Positions 17,981 to 26,527 are shown, counted from the stretch's first letter. The stretch is 64,000 nucleotides of DNA from JALZAH01 sp051000755 (GCA_051000755.1 JBPCNZ010000136.1:1-64000); one strand, 5' to 3'. Notes: generated by a model from the letters alone, not told the origin. Translations and numbers: made by a program.

Positions 17981-18700
17981 GTGCTTCCATCCTGGGCTGA
18001 CCTCTCCGAACGACTCGTCAAGGCGCTCCGGCTCGCCACGGCGCCCGTGGCTATCAGCTTCTCGGCCGGCCCGACGCCCGGTGTCGAGCGCTTTGACGCC
18101 CCGATGGCATCGCCCACCGCGGACGGTCGCCAAGGTCGGGTCTCGGCCGGGTGTGTGTTCTGGGCACTCGGGGCCGAGCGGACCTTCGCCACGGTCGCGG
18201 AGGATCACGGCAACTGCAGCGTCGGAAGCGTCACCCACGGCCTGCTGGCGCCGAGCGAGGTTGTCGACCACATCGACGTCGCCGAGCTGGTCGGGGCCGG
18301 GTGGGTCGGCCCCGACCTCCTCGACCAGCTGCCCAAGGTGTCGGACCGGCCCGCCGCGGTCGTCTACGGGCCGCTCGGGGACAGCCCGATCGAGCCTGAT
18401 GTGGTCCTCCTGCGGGTCAACGCCCGCCAGATGATGGTGCTCTCCGATGCCCTGCCGGGCCTTACGATCCAGGGCAAGCCCCAATGCCACGTCGTGGCGT
18501 TGGCCAAGGAGCACGGCGTTCCGGCCGCAAGTGTCGGCTGTGCTCTGAGCCGCCAGCGGACCGGTATGCGCCCCGACGAGATGACCTGCGCCCTGCCGGC
18601 CGCGCCACTCGATTCGATCGTGGCGGACATCGAGAAGACGGCTGCGATCGACGCTGCCGTCGGCCGGTACGCGGCTGAGGACGCCCGTCGCTTCGCCTGA
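17981..18700 (+). CDS. DUF169 family protein
   Basis: This 239-residue soluble protein starts at GTG 17981. Family features are LRLATAPVAISFSAGPTPGV, AGCVFWALGAERTF followed by DHGNCSVGSVTHGL, PAAVVYGPLG, GKPQCHVVALAKE and VGCALSRQRTGM. Conserved cysteines (AGCVFW, DHGNCS, PQC, VGCAL) suggest metal, cluster or cofactor binding, but the family's biochemistry is unknown to me. It converges on the radical SAM gene with 35 bases between them. DUF169 proteins occur near redox and radical SAM enzymes, so a joint role is plausible but unproven. Confidence 0.8.
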   Translation: MLPSWADLSERLVKALRLATAPVAISFSAGPTPGVERFDAPMASPTADGRQGRVSAGCVFWALGAERTFATVAEDHGNCSVGSVTHGLLAPSEVVDHIDVAELVGAGWVGPDLLDQLPKVSDRPAAVVYGPLGDSPIEPDVVLLRVNARQMMVLSDALPGLTIQGKPQCHVVALAKEHGVPAASVGCALSRQRTGMRPDEMTCALPAAPLDSIVADIEKTAAIDAAVGRYAAEDARRFA

Positions 18701-18735
18701 GGGCCCACCGGCCATGCGCCCTCGCCGGGCAACGA

Positions 18736-20118
18736 TCAGGCGAGCGGTGCGAGCGGGGCCAGTTGGGCCTCGGTGGGCTCGCTGCAGCAGAACCACGGCT
18801 CGGTGAGATGAGCCCTGCCTCCCGGAGGACCCCCAGAGACCGCGCCCAGCGTGGGCCGGGCCGAGGAGGTCTTGGCGCAGGCCCGAATCAGGGCGTCCAC
18901 CTCTTCGAAGGTCCGCTCGGGCGCCTGGCCGACCTGCGCCTCGACCAGCCCGGCGATCTGATCCTGGAGGTGGTCCATGGCCGGATCGGGATGGGTCCAG
19001 GTCCAGCCCAGCCTGGCCGGGTCATAGCCCGTCACGTGCGGGGTCATGGCCGGCTCACCGAGGAGCAGCGAACCGTCGGGGACGAGCAGGCGCACGCAGT
19101 ACTGCACCGGATCGACGTTGGCGATGAGATCGTGGTTGATCACGAAGTCCATCAGGGCGACCAGGTCGTCAGGGGTGGTCCACGGGGTGAAGGGCAACCA
19201 TGAGGGGCGGACCTCGATGCTGTGGGCTCGGAGGGCGATCACGGCTTCCGACGCATCGGCGCCGGTATGGCCCTTGACCAGACAGGCGAGGATCGGGTCG
19301 CTGACCGATTCGAAGGCGGAGACGACGAATACGCAACCGGCCTCGGCCAGTTGGGGGAGGGCATCGGGGTAGCGGAGGATGTGCTCCACCTTGATGGTCG
19401 CGTCGAAGGTCAGGTCAGGGTGCCGCTGGTGGATGGCGGCCACCACTCGTCGTGCGTGGTGAGGGGCATTCAGGAAGTCGGGGTCGGCGAAGCTGATGTG
19501 GCGGGCCCCGGCGGCCACCACGGACTCGACATCGGCGAGGACCGCCGCCTCATCGGTGGGGCGGACCCGCCCGTCGTAGACCACGGGAACCGGGCAGTGA
19601 CGGCAGCGGTGGGAGCAGCCGCGGCTGGCGGCGACCGAGCCGACTAGTCGCTCTTCGCCGCCGACGGCCAGACGGGTGTAGCGCCCCAGCGGCGGCAACA
19701 GGTCCCGGAGCGGGACCCGACCCGGCGAGCGCGGCAGCTGGACCGGGGCTCCGTGATCCTCGCCGGCCGCCCATGCCACCAGGCCGGCCTCGTACTCGCC
19801 GGCGATGATGGCGTCGGCCGGCGACGTCACCGTGAGCTCCCGCCCCATTCCCGCGTACAGGCCGAAGAAGCACATCGGCAGATCCGGTCGGGGAACCCGG
19901 ATGGTGGCCGCGACCCGCAACGCCAGGCGCATCGCCGTGTGCATCGGTACGGAAAACGCCACCCGATCGGCCCAGTCGACCTCGGCCCGCTCGAGGGTGT
20001 CGACGGCCACATCGACACAGCGGACCTCGTGGCCGGCGTCGAGCAGGGCGGCGGACGCGGTGGCCGCCGACAGCGGTTGGTGCCCCAACTCGTAGGTCGA
20101 CACCACCAGGACCCTCAC
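18736..20118 (-). CDS. B12-binding-type radical SAM protein with CCxEP tail
   Basis: This 460-residue protein has an N-terminal Rossmann-like cobalamin-binding-type domain (1-110) and then the radical SAM core with RGCSHRCRHC (Cys168, Cys172, Cys175 bind the 4Fe-4S cluster). Further motifs are FADPDFLNAP, DATIKVEHILRYP and a conserved FESVSD stretch. The C-terminus, HLTEPWFCCSEPT followed by an Ala/Pro/Leu tail, matches the family described as CUAEP/CCAEP-tail radical SAM proteins, some of which use selenocysteine; this one has Cys-Cys. Its start overlaps the ATP-grasp gene's stop (20115-20118). It probably modifies a substrate by radical chemistry; the product is unknown. Confidence 0.85.
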   Translation of the reverse strand: MRVLVVSTYELGHQPLSAATASAALLDAGHEVRCVDVAVDTLERAEVDWADRVAFSVPMHTAMRLALRVAATIRVPRPDLPMCFFGLYAGMGRELTVTSPADAIIAGEYEAGLVAWAAGEDHGAPVQLPRSPGRVPLRDLLPPLGRYTRLAVGGEERLVGSVAASRGCSHRCRHCPVPVVYDGRVRPTDEAAVLADVESVVAAGARHISFADPDFLNAPHHARRVVAAIHQRHPDLTFDATIKVEHILRYPDALPQLAEAGCVFVVSAFESVSDPILACLVKGHTGADASEAVIALRAHSIEVRPSWLPFTPWTTPDDLVALMDFVINHDLIANVDPVQYCVRLLVPDGSLLLGEPAMTPHVTGYDPARLGWTWTHPDPAMDHLQDQIAGLVEAQVGQAPERTFEEVDALIRACAKTSSARPTLGAVSGGPPGGRAHLTEPWFCCSEPTEAQLAPLAPLA

Positions 20119-21362
20119 GCCCCGAGCCTACCGTCGGGGCCCGCTGGCCCCGGCGCGGGGCCGACGACGACTTCCAGACAGCTCTCGGCCCGGCGCAGGG
20201 CCAACTCGACGTCCGCCGGTTCTGCTCCCCGGGCGAAGATGAACCCGAGATAGCGGTCCCCTTCCGGGAGTGGTAGCACCGTTCGCCCGACCGGGATGCT
20301 GATCTCCAGGCCCACCACACCGTCGACGACGAGGGCGTCGCTCTGGCCATCGACCCGATTGAGCACTCCCGCCGAAGCAATGGGGAGCATCATCACCCCC
20401 GATGCCTGAGCCTCCCGGCTCAGGCCGCCGAGCCCGGCGCCGAGGGCGTGGCGGATGATGACCTCTTCGAGACTGACCCCCGCTCCGAAGCGCAACGCCC
20501 GGGCGCAGAGGCCTCCGATCGAGCGGGCCGCCACCTCCAGCACCGCCAGCTCGCCTGTCGGGCCGATGCGGAGCTCGGCGTGGATCGGGCCTTCTCTCAG
20601 CCCGAGAGCCGCACCCGCGACCGCCACCGTCGACGCGATGGCGGCGAGCACCGGCGACGAGTGACGAGACGGTGTGACATAGATCGTCTCTTCGAAGTAG
20701 GGGCCATCGAGGGGGTCGGGTTTGTCAAAGATCGCGAGCACGTGGAGCTCCCCCGCCTCCAGTAGGGCCTCGACGGCGACCTCCGCTCCGGGGACGAACC
20801 GCTCGACGATCAGCTCTTCGGCCTGACCGACGATCGAGCGGATCCGACCCTCAGCAGCAGCGGCCTGGCCTGGGTCGTCGGCCCGGATGACGCCTTGGCT
20901 ACCCGAGCGGGAGACCGGTTTTACGACACACGGATAGCCGATCGCCGCCGCCGCGGCGGCGACGGAGCTGCCGGCACCGACGAACTGGTGGTCGGGCTGG
21001 GGGACGCACCCAGCCGCCAGCCGGGCCCTCATCGTCGACTTGTACCTCGTCGCCGCCACCGAGCCCGGCGGGTTGTGGGTCATCCCCAGGCGCTCGGACG
21101 CGGCGGCGGCCACCACCAACCCCTGATCGTCGATGGCCAGGACCGCATCGAGGGGCCGGCGGTTGTGAAGGGCCTCGATGGCGTTCACCCCGGCATCGAC
21201 GCCGTCCAGAGGCACGACGACTGCGCGGTCGCCCATTGACGCGGCCATGGCCTGCCGCCGCTCAGAGCCGACGACGACTTCGACCCCGAGGCGGCTGGCC
21301 GCGGCCAGGAAGTCTGCGGCCCGGTAGGTCCCGGTCGGCACCAGGAGGAGTACACGGCTCAT
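20115..21362 (-). CDS. ATP-grasp domain protein
   Basis: The 415-residue protein has an N-terminal Rossmann part, then an ATP-grasp core (GYPCVVKPVSRSGSQGVIRA binds ATP; EELIVERFVPGAEVAVEALL; ELRIGPTGELAVLEVAARSI with the metal-binding Glu). ATP-grasp enzymes ligate a carboxylate to an amine or thiol through an acyl-phosphate. It resembles carboxylate-amine ligases of the carbamoyl-phosphate/PurK type used in peptide or cofactor formation. It is translationally coupled to the radical SAM gene and divergent from the nfuA-like gene 44 bases away. The natural substrates are unknown. Confidence 0.85.
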   Translation of the reverse strand: MSRVLLLVPTGTYRAADFLAAASRLGVEVVVGSERRQAMAASMGDRAVVVPLDGVDAGVNAIEALHNRRPLDAVLAIDDQGLVVAAAASERLGMTHNPPGSVAATRYKSTMRARLAAGCVPQPDHQFVGAGSSVAAAAAAIGYPCVVKPVSRSGSQGVIRADDPGQAAAAEGRIRSIVGQAEELIVERFVPGAEVAVEALLEAGELHVLAIFDKPDPLDGPYFEETIYVTPSRHSSPVLAAIASTVAVAGAALGLREGPIHAELRIGPTGELAVLEVAARSIGGLCARALRFGAGVSLEEVIIRHALGAGLGGLSREAQASGVMMLPIASAGVLNRVDGQSDALVVDGVVGLEISIPVGRTVLPLPEGDRYLGFIFARGAEPADVELALRRAESCLEVVVGPAPGPAGPDGRLGA

Positions 21363-21406
21363 GGCTCTAGGATGGCCCCAAACAACCAGGATGAGACGAA
21401 GGCACC

Positions 21407-22063
21407 ATGACCGAAAACGAACCCAACGGCGTCCCCGTCTTGACGGTGACGGATGCGGCCCTGACGAAGATCCTGCAATTGCGCAGCGACGAGGCGGCCC
21501 CGGAATCCCTGGGCCTGTGGGTCGAGGTGAGCGGGACGAGCGGGAACGCCTACACCTACGACATGTATTTTCAGGCGGCCAACGACGCCCGACCGGAGGA
21601 TTGGACGGGGGTGCAGAGTGATCTGATGCTCGTCGTGCCCGCCGAGAGCGTCCCGAAGATGGTTGGTTCGGTGCTCGACCTCAATCGTGACCTGCTGGCC
21701 GGCGGGATGAGCATCCGCAACCCCAACCCGCCGCCGGCACCAGCGCCGGCCAGTCCAACGATGACCGGGCCCCCTCCCGATCTGAGCGGCGACGTCGCTC
21801 AGCGGGTGATCCAGGTGCTCGACGGCCAGATCAACCCGTCTATCGCCGCTCATGGGGGCCGCGCCGATCTGGTGGCGGTGGAGGACGGCGCCGCCTACCT
21901 GCGCCTGAGCGGCGGGTGCGCCGGTTGCGGGATGGCCGCCGTGACCCTCAGCCAGGGCATCGAGGTCGCCATCAAGGAGTCGGTCCCCGAGGTCGTCAGG
22001 ATCGTCGACGTGACCGATCATGCCGCCGGTACCAACCCGTACTACGAGCCGGCCAAGAAATAG
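21407..22063 (+). CDS. NfuA-like iron-sulfur carrier
   Basis: This 218-residue protein has two modules. Residues 10-100 resemble an A-type (IscA-like) scaffold but without its cysteines, as in NfuA. After a Pro/Ala linker, residues 125-205 are a NifU C-terminal domain with the cluster-binding CxxC (GGCAGCGM, Cys171 and Cys174). Such proteins carry 4Fe-4S clusters to client enzymes such as radical SAM proteins. Its position next to the ATP-grasp/radical SAM pair on the opposite strand suggests it may supply the cluster there, or a general housekeeping role. Confidence 0.85.
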   Translation: MTENEPNGVPVLTVTDAALTKILQLRSDEAAPESLGLWVEVSGTSGNAYTYDMYFQAANDARPEDWTGVQSDLMLVVPAESVPKMVGSVLDLNRDLLAGGMSIRNPNPPPAPAPASPTMTGPPPDLSGDVAQRVIQVLDGQINPSIAAHGGRADLVAVEDGAAYLRLSGGCAGCGMAAVTLSQGIEVAIKESVPEVVRIVDVTDHAAGTNPYYEPAKK

Positions 22064-22067
22064 CGGG

Positions 22068-22283
22068 TCAGTACCAGCCGAAGGCCATCTCGTGGGCCCA
22101 TGCGGCCGCCGGGGTTCCATAGCGTCCCTGGATGTAGCCGACGCCCCACAAGATCTGGGTGTAGGGATCGGTGGCCCAGTCGCCGCCCGCCGACGCCATC
22201 TTGCTGGCCGGCAGGGCCTGGGGGATCCCGAAGGCACCCGAGGTCGGGTTCTTGGCGGTCGGGCTCCATCCTGACTCCTGGTT
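22068..22283 (-). pseudogene. Lytic-transglycosylase-like tail cut off by TGA
   Basis: In the same frame as the NlpC/P60 gene, directly after its TGA, 71 more codons read NQESGWSPTAKNPTSGAFGI, PQALPASKMASAGGDWATDP and YTQILWGVGYIQGRYGTPAA, ending AHEMAFGWY and TGA. This is the classic C-terminal SLT-like domain of actinobacterial resuscitation and transglycosylase proteins, whose ESGW carries the catalytic Glu. The family has LLWxxESGW at this point, so the TGA stands for the Trp codon TGG: a single G-to-A change. Unless read through, this domain is lost. Confidence 0.7.
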
Positions 22284-24290
22284 TCACAACAGCACCAGGA
22301 AGGCGTACTGGGTGGGGTCCCAGGTTGCGTCCGAGAGGGCCATGGCGAAAGCGTGGTCGGCGTCGACGCCGCCGGGACCGGCGGTGGTGCCGTTGGAGGG
22401 TCCGCCGGCGGAGAAGAGGGCCAGGGGGTCGGTGGCGCCGAAGTAGTCCCAGCCCGGCCCGAGGGTGTCGAAGCGAACGACGCTGCCCGTGTCGGGAGCG
22501 TCGACGAACTGGTTGTCTCCGACGTAGATCCCCACGTGGTGGATGCCGGCCTCGGTCGGGCCGAAGAACACAAGGTCACCGGGTTGCAGGGCGTTGGCGC
22601 TGACCGCGTATTGCTTTGTGGCCTCGTACTGGGCGTAGGCGTTGTGAACGAACTCCATGCCAATCTGGTGGAACGCCACCATGGTCAACCCGGAGCAGTC
22701 GAACGTGGCCGGACCGGCACCGGCCCAGACGTAGGGCTTGCCCAGCTGAGCCTCGGCAAAGGAGAGGACGGCGGTGGCCTTGGCGCTGGCCAGGGGCAAC
22801 CGGAAGGCTGTATCGACGTAGCCGGTGACCATGGAGGAAACGACCTTGGCGCCGACGTCGGGCCACGAGCTCGGGGCCGTGGCGTTGGGCGCACCGGTCG
22901 TGACCACGCTCAGTGCGTTGGGGAGGGTCTCCACCCGCAGGTTGGGATGGGCGGCGACGACGGAGAGGTAGGCGGCCGCCTGGTTGGGAGCGGTAGCCGC
23001 AGCCGAGGCGGGCACCGGCGGAGCCACCCAGAAGACCTGCTGGCCGGGGGGGAGAAGGGCAAGGAGGGCGGAGGCTTCCGCCGGGGTGGCCGTGCCCAAC
23101 GCCAGGACGACGAGGTTGGCCGGAGTGAGCTGGGCGCTGGCGATCTGGGCCGCCTGTGTTTGAGCCGGCTGGCTCTCGTCGAGCATGAGGGTCTCGGAGC
23201 TGACCTGGCTGCCGCTCAGGGCGCCGTTGAGGTTGGACGCCGTCTGCCCGGCGGCGCCGTCGGTGACGATGAGGACGTTGGTGGGCGGGGGAGCGGGCGA
23301 CGAGGGGGTCACCGCAGGTGCGCTCGGAGCGCACGTCCGGGGCAGAGCGTGAACGTCGAGGCTGGTGTTCACAGACCAGGCCTGCAGGGCACTGGTGGCA
23401 CAGACCTGGCCTGAGGTGTCGGGGACGGTGACCCCGAAGGTGATGCCGGCCGGCCCGGCGGCCCCGATCCGCTGGCCCGGCGTGGCGACCATCCCCGCAG
23501 GCGGGGCGCCGGTCACCCCAGTATAGGTGTAGGTGGCTCCGTCGGAGCCGGCCAGGGTGATCGTCGAACGGTCAAGCGTCACCACCGTTCCACTGGTCAC
23601 GGCGTCCACCTCGGTCCCGGCAGGAACGGGGAGGGCGACCGGGCTTGCGGGCGGCGCCGGGGCGGCCGGGGTGGCCGTGCTGCTGAGCCAGGCCGGGTGG
23701 GCGGTCAGCAAGCCGGCGGGGACGGGCAGGTGGTAGCTGGTCTCCTGCGAGGGTGGTGTGGCCGCAGCCGGGGCCCTCGTTGCGCTCTGCGTAGGGGCGG
23801 GGCTGCCCTGCACCCGTGGCGGCGTACGCCCCGGCACCCTTCTGGGCGGCGGCACCGCGGTGGGCGGCATCGGGGGGAGGGTGGGAGGCGGACCGGGCGG
23901 CGCCGGCGGGGTCGTGGTGGTGGTCGTCGAGGGCAGGGTGGTCGTGGTGGTAGGCGGTACCGTGGTGGTAGGCGGCACCGTGGTCGGAGGCGGCACCGTG
24001 GTGCTCGTTGTGGTCGATGGTGGTGGGGTGGGCGTGGTGGTGGTCGTCGTGGTAGGAGCCACCGTGGTGGTCGACGGTGGAACGGTCGTAGTGGGGGCCG
24101 CCGTCGATGATGAGGACGGCGTCGTCGACGACGTCGTAGTCGAGTCCGAGGCCGAGGGATCGGCCGGCGACGGGGCCGAGGCGTGGGCCACGCCGGCCGC
24201 CGCCAGAGCGGACCCCGCCAGGGTCCCAATCGACAACGGGACTACCAGCATGGTGGTCAGCCGGCGACGGTGATGGGACACGGGGGACAT
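22284..24290 (-). CDS. Secreted NlpC/P60 peptidoglycan hydrolase
   Basis: The protein has 668 residues from ATG 24290 (TCTGGAG site; an upstream TTG at 24338 is less likely). A signal peptide (1-38) precedes a Thr/Ser/Pro-rich linker of about 130 residues. An M23-like beta region (AGTEVDAVTSGTVVTLDRST) and an SGNH-like segment (VLIVTDGAAGQTASNLNGAL) follow. An NlpC/P60 domain has catalytic Cys (FDCSGLTMVAFHQIGMEF, about 530) and His (GIHHVGIYVGDNQF, about 583). It should cleave peptide cross-links in the cell wall. The frame ends at TGA 22284-22286 where homologues have Trp; the transglycosylase-like domain continues in frame beyond it. Confidence 0.85.
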   Translation of the reverse strand: MSPVSHHRRRLTTMLVVPLSIGTLAGSALAAAGVAHASAPSPADPSASDSTTTSSTTPSSSSTAAPTTTVPPSTTTVAPTTTTTTTPTPPPSTTTSTTVPPPTTVPPTTTVPPTTTTTLPSTTTTTTPPAPPGPPPTLPPMPPTAVPPPRRVPGRTPPRVQGSPAPTQSATRAPAAATPPSQETSYHLPVPAGLLTAHPAWLSSTATPAAPAPPASPVALPVPAGTEVDAVTSGTVVTLDRSTITLAGSDGATYTYTGVTGAPPAGMVATPGQRIGAAGPAGITFGVTVPDTSGQVCATSALQAWSVNTSLDVHALPRTCAPSAPAVTPSSPAPPPTNVLIVTDGAAGQTASNLNGALSGSQVSSETLMLDESQPAQTQAAQIASAQLTPANLVVLALGTATPAEASALLALLPPGQQVFWVAPPVPASAAATAPNQAAAYLSVVAAHPNLRVETLPNALSVVTTGAPNATAPSSWPDVGAKVVSSMVTGYVDTAFRLPLASAKATAVLSFAEAQLGKPYVWAGAGPATFDCSGLTMVAFHQIGMEFVHNAYAQYEATKQYAVSANALQPGDLVFFGPTEAGIHHVGIYVGDNQFVDAPDTGSVVRFDTLGPGWDYFGATDPLALFSAGGPSNGTTAGPGGVDADHAFAMALSDATWDPTQYAFLVLL

Positions 24291-24329
24291 CTCCAGAGGG
24301 GGAGGCGGACCGGATGAGTGAGTACCCCG

Positions 24330-24393
24330 GCGAGGCAAGCAGCACGGAAACCTAGACCCTCAACAGCCGTGCTTCCACCGATTCTTGCTTCGC
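24330..24393 (-). ncRNA. Structured leader upstream of the NlpC/P60 gene
   Basis: Two nested stems lie about 40 bases before the ATG. On the minus strand an outer stem GCGAAGCAAG/CTTGCCTCGC (one mismatch) encloses an inner perfect stem AGCACGG/CCGTGCT with a 19-base loop. Actinobacterial NlpC/P60 and Rpf genes are often controlled by c-di-AMP (ydaO-type) riboswitches, but I could not match the conserved bases of that class, so the identity is open. The same hairpin can form on the plus strand, upstream of the divergent LysM gene. Confidence 0.4.
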
Positions 24394-24566
24394 CCTCCTC
24401 GGAAATGTCCGTTACAGCGGAGAATGAGCGATTGTGCTGAAGGTTCAAGGACATGGAGAGGGTTAACCTTTTGAACCGACAGGCGGAACCTTCTCATCAG
24501 CATCAGTCCGACAGAAGTCATCCCATAACCGCTCCGCCTCCGTAGTATCGAGGTGGAGGTAATCGC

Positions 24567-25061
24567 ATGAGCAGGAGGCAGAAGCCGGTCGTGGCCGTGA
24601 TCGTTGGGGCAATCATGGTCCTCAGTGGTGGGGTGGCGTTCGCAGCCACCGAGACGTCCGGGGGGTCGTCGCACCTCTCCAGCCAGATGCCTGCCGCCAA
24701 GTGGAGCTCGGCAACGATCTCCGTGCCGCCCACGACCCCGGGGGCGGTGCCAACAGCGACGACGCCGTCGACGGCCCCGGTCGCGCCGACCACGGCTCCT
24801 CCCACGACGGCTCCTCCCACGACGGCTCCGCCGGCCACGGTCGCGCCGGCCCCACCGACTCCTCCGGCGGCGCAACCGCCCATCGCCTACACGGTCAAGC
24901 CGGGCGACACGCTCTCGACCATTGCGGCATGGTTCAAGCTTCACGGCTACCAGGCCCTCTACCAGGCCAACATGGCCGTCATCGGCGCCAACCCGAACCT
25001 GATCTTCCCCGGTCAGACGATCACCATCGCCAACGGCGTCCTGACCATGTCTGCACCTTGA
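24567..25061 (+). CDS. Secreted LysM-domain protein
   Basis: This 164-residue protein has a strong GGAGGT site before ATG 24567. Residues 1-27 form a signal peptide ending AFA. A Thr/Pro/Ala linker (50-105) contains exact 15-base tandem repeats encoding TAPPT. The C-terminal LysM domain (YTVKPGDTLSTIAAWFKLHG, NLIFPGQTITI) binds peptidoglycan or chitin-like glycans. It is divergent from the NlpC/P60 hydrolase, and both are cell-wall proteins, so shared control through the 270-base spacer is plausible. Confidence 0.85.
   Translation: MSRRQKPVVAVIVGAIMVLSGGVAFAATETSGGSSHLSSQMPAAKWSSATISVPPTTPGAVPTATTPSTAPVAPTTAPPTTAPPTTAPPATVAPAPPTPPAAQPPIAYTVKPGDTLSTIAAWFKLHGYQALYQANMAVIGANPNLIFPGQTITIANGVLTMSAP
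24792..24821 (+). repeat. 15-base tandem repeat in the LysM linker
   Basis: The unit ACGGCTCCTCCCACG occurs twice exactly (24792-24806 and 24807-24821), followed by a diverged third copy. It encodes TAPPT and probably varies the linker length. Confidence 0.75.
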
Positions 25062-25099
25062 GGGACCCTCACCCTCTCCTTCGCCTTTAGGGAGGGACC

Positions 25100-25615
25100 A
25101 TGCCCATCCACCGCCTCAACCACATCGTGCTGTACGTGACGAATGCCCGGCGGACGGCGGCGTTCTACCAGGACCTCCTGGGGTTCCGCACCGTGCACGA
25201 GGTTGGAGGGGGAAAGGCGTTCTTCCTGCAGGCCCCCGGCTCCACCAATGACCACGATCTGGGGCTCTTCGAGATCGGGTCGCAGGCCGGGCCGTCCACC
25301 GCCGGCCGCAGCACGGTGGGCATGTATCACCTGGCATGGGAGGTGGATACGCTCGACGAGCTGGCCCACATCGCCGGCCTTCTATCCGAGCACGGGGCGC
25401 TCGTCGGAGCATCGGATCACGGCACCACGAAGGCTCTCTACGCCAAGGATCCCGACGGTTTGGAGTTCGAGGTGTCCTGGCTCCTGCCCGCGTCGGCGAT
25501 CACCGGCGCCGACAGGACCCTCGGGGTCCTCCCGCTCGACCTGGACAAGGAGCGCGCCCGCTTCGGCGGAGACACCCTCGGCGGCGTGGGTGTCTCCCGG
25601 CCCGTGCCGGCCTGA
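25100..25615 (+). CDS. VOC superfamily (glyoxalase/dioxygenase-like) protein
   Basis: This 171-residue protein follows a GGAGGG ribosome site. Two beta-alpha-beta-beta-beta modules are visible: HRLNHIVLYVTNARRTAAFY and FRTVHEVGGGKAFFL, then GMYHLAWEVDTLDELAHIAG and KALYAKDPDGLEFEVSWLLP. The metal-ligand positions (His in LNH, His in MYH, Glu in LEFE) are kept, so it is probably an active metalloenzyme such as a lyase, isomerase or extradiol dioxygenase. The substrate cannot be told. Confidence 0.85.
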   Translation: MPIHRLNHIVLYVTNARRTAAFYQDLLGFRTVHEVGGGKAFFLQAPGSTNDHDLGLFEIGSQAGPSTAGRSTVGMYHLAWEVDTLDELAHIAGLLSEHGALVGASDHGTTKALYAKDPDGLEFEVSWLLPASAITGADRTLGVLPLDLDKERARFGGDTLGGVGVSRPVPA

Positions 25616-25642
25616 CGAGCCGGCGACCGCCCGGCGGGCGGG

Positions 25643-26527
25643 TCAGGTGCGGTTCTTGAACAATGGCGACTTGGGGGCGAAGTGCTTCTGGATCTTGGGC
25701 TCGCCCTCGATGATCAGGCTGGACAGCCGGTTGCCAATCTCCCGCAACCGTTCGGCTCCGTCGTCGCCGAGCCGGGACCACGGGGCCGAGGCCATGGCAT
25801 CGGTGTGATCCTCGATGTCGCTGCGCAGGGCTTGGCCTCTGGCCGCGAGGTGCTTGTCATGGTCGAGCAGCCCCCGCTCCGTGAGGCGCTCCTCGGCCGC
25901 CTCCCATGCCTCGTCGCTCCAGCCCCGGCGGGTTCGGGCGAACTTCGGAGTGAAGCCCCGACCGGTGGCGGTATGGCTGATGAGGGCCTCCAGCCCACTC
26001 ACCCCCGCCGACACCAGGGCCGCGACGTGGCCGTCACCCCGGTGCTCACGCAGGAGGGTGGTGGCGTGCCACAGAACCAGATGGGGGGCGGAGGGCCAAG
26101 GCAAGGCGGCGTTGGCCGCATAGAGGGGCCGTCCGATCGGTTCGCACGCCGCAGTGGCCTCCCGTGCCAACCGGGCCGCCTCGGCCACCTCGGCGGAGCC
26201 GATGATCTCGTCGCCCCACAGGCGTCGCAGGACGCGGTCCGCACCTTCGAATCGGGCGGCGGCGATGTCCAGAGGCGGGGCCAGTGACCATGCCCGCGGG
26301 ATCGACTCGCCGATGAGCTCCGGGTTGAAGTTGGCGAACGTGGCGGTGACCGCCGCCGGACCCACGGCTCCCAGAGCGGCGGCCCGGCCCGCGAAGTAGG
26401 TCATGCGACCAGGCTCCAAACCGAGGTCGACGAGCACGTCGCCAGTTTCGGGAGTCAGATAGATCACTGCGTGCACCAACTCGAGGGCGTGGTGGCCGCT
26501 TCGACTCAGATGAGATTGATCCGTCAT
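25643..26527 (-). CDS. SCO6745-family protein
   Basis: This 294-residue soluble helical protein starts at ATG 26527. It matches the actinobacterial SCO6745 family pattern: GRMTYFAGRAAALGAVGPAA, FANFNPELIGESIPRAW, WHATTLLREHRGDGHVAALV and GWSDEAWEAAEERLTERGLL. The family is widespread and uncharacterised; the C-terminal part looks winged-helix-like. It is divergent from the LLM oxidoreductase with about 80 bases between starts, a common pairing for regulators, so a ligand-responsive regulatory role is possible. Confidence 0.8.
   Translation of the reverse strand: MTDQSHLSRSGHHALELVHAVIYLTPETGDVLVDLGLEPGRMTYFAGRAAALGAVGPAAVTATFANFNPELIGESIPRAWSLAPPLDIAAARFEGADRVLRRLWGDEIIGSAEVAEAARLAREATAACEPIGRPLYAANAALPWPSAPHLVLWHATTLLREHRGDGHVAALVSAGVSGLEALISHTATGRGFTPKFARTRRGWSDEAWEAAEERLTERGLLDHDKHLAARGQALRSDIEDHTDAMASAPWSRLGDDGAERLREIGNRLSSLIIEGEPKIQKHFAPKSPLFKNRT

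Noticed and set aside
22284..22286. TGA as selenocysteine in the NlpC/P60 gene
   Set aside because: Homologues have Trp there, not Cys, and no SECIS-like stem was evident just after the codon.
22353..23414. Long plus-strand frame opposite the NlpC/P60 gene
   Set aside because: Gly/Arg-rich composition caused by the antisense of Ala/Pro/Thr-rich coding sequence, with no motif or ribosome site.
23880..24130. Possible CRISPR or satellite from repeated GGTGGT/CGGCACC motifs
   Set aside because: The pattern is Thr/Pro codon repetition inside the NlpC/P60 linker with no spacers. No CRISPR array was seen in the window.
24330..24393. Firm call of a c-di-AMP riboswitch
   Set aside because: Gene context fits, but I could not match the conserved bases, so only a structured leader is reported.
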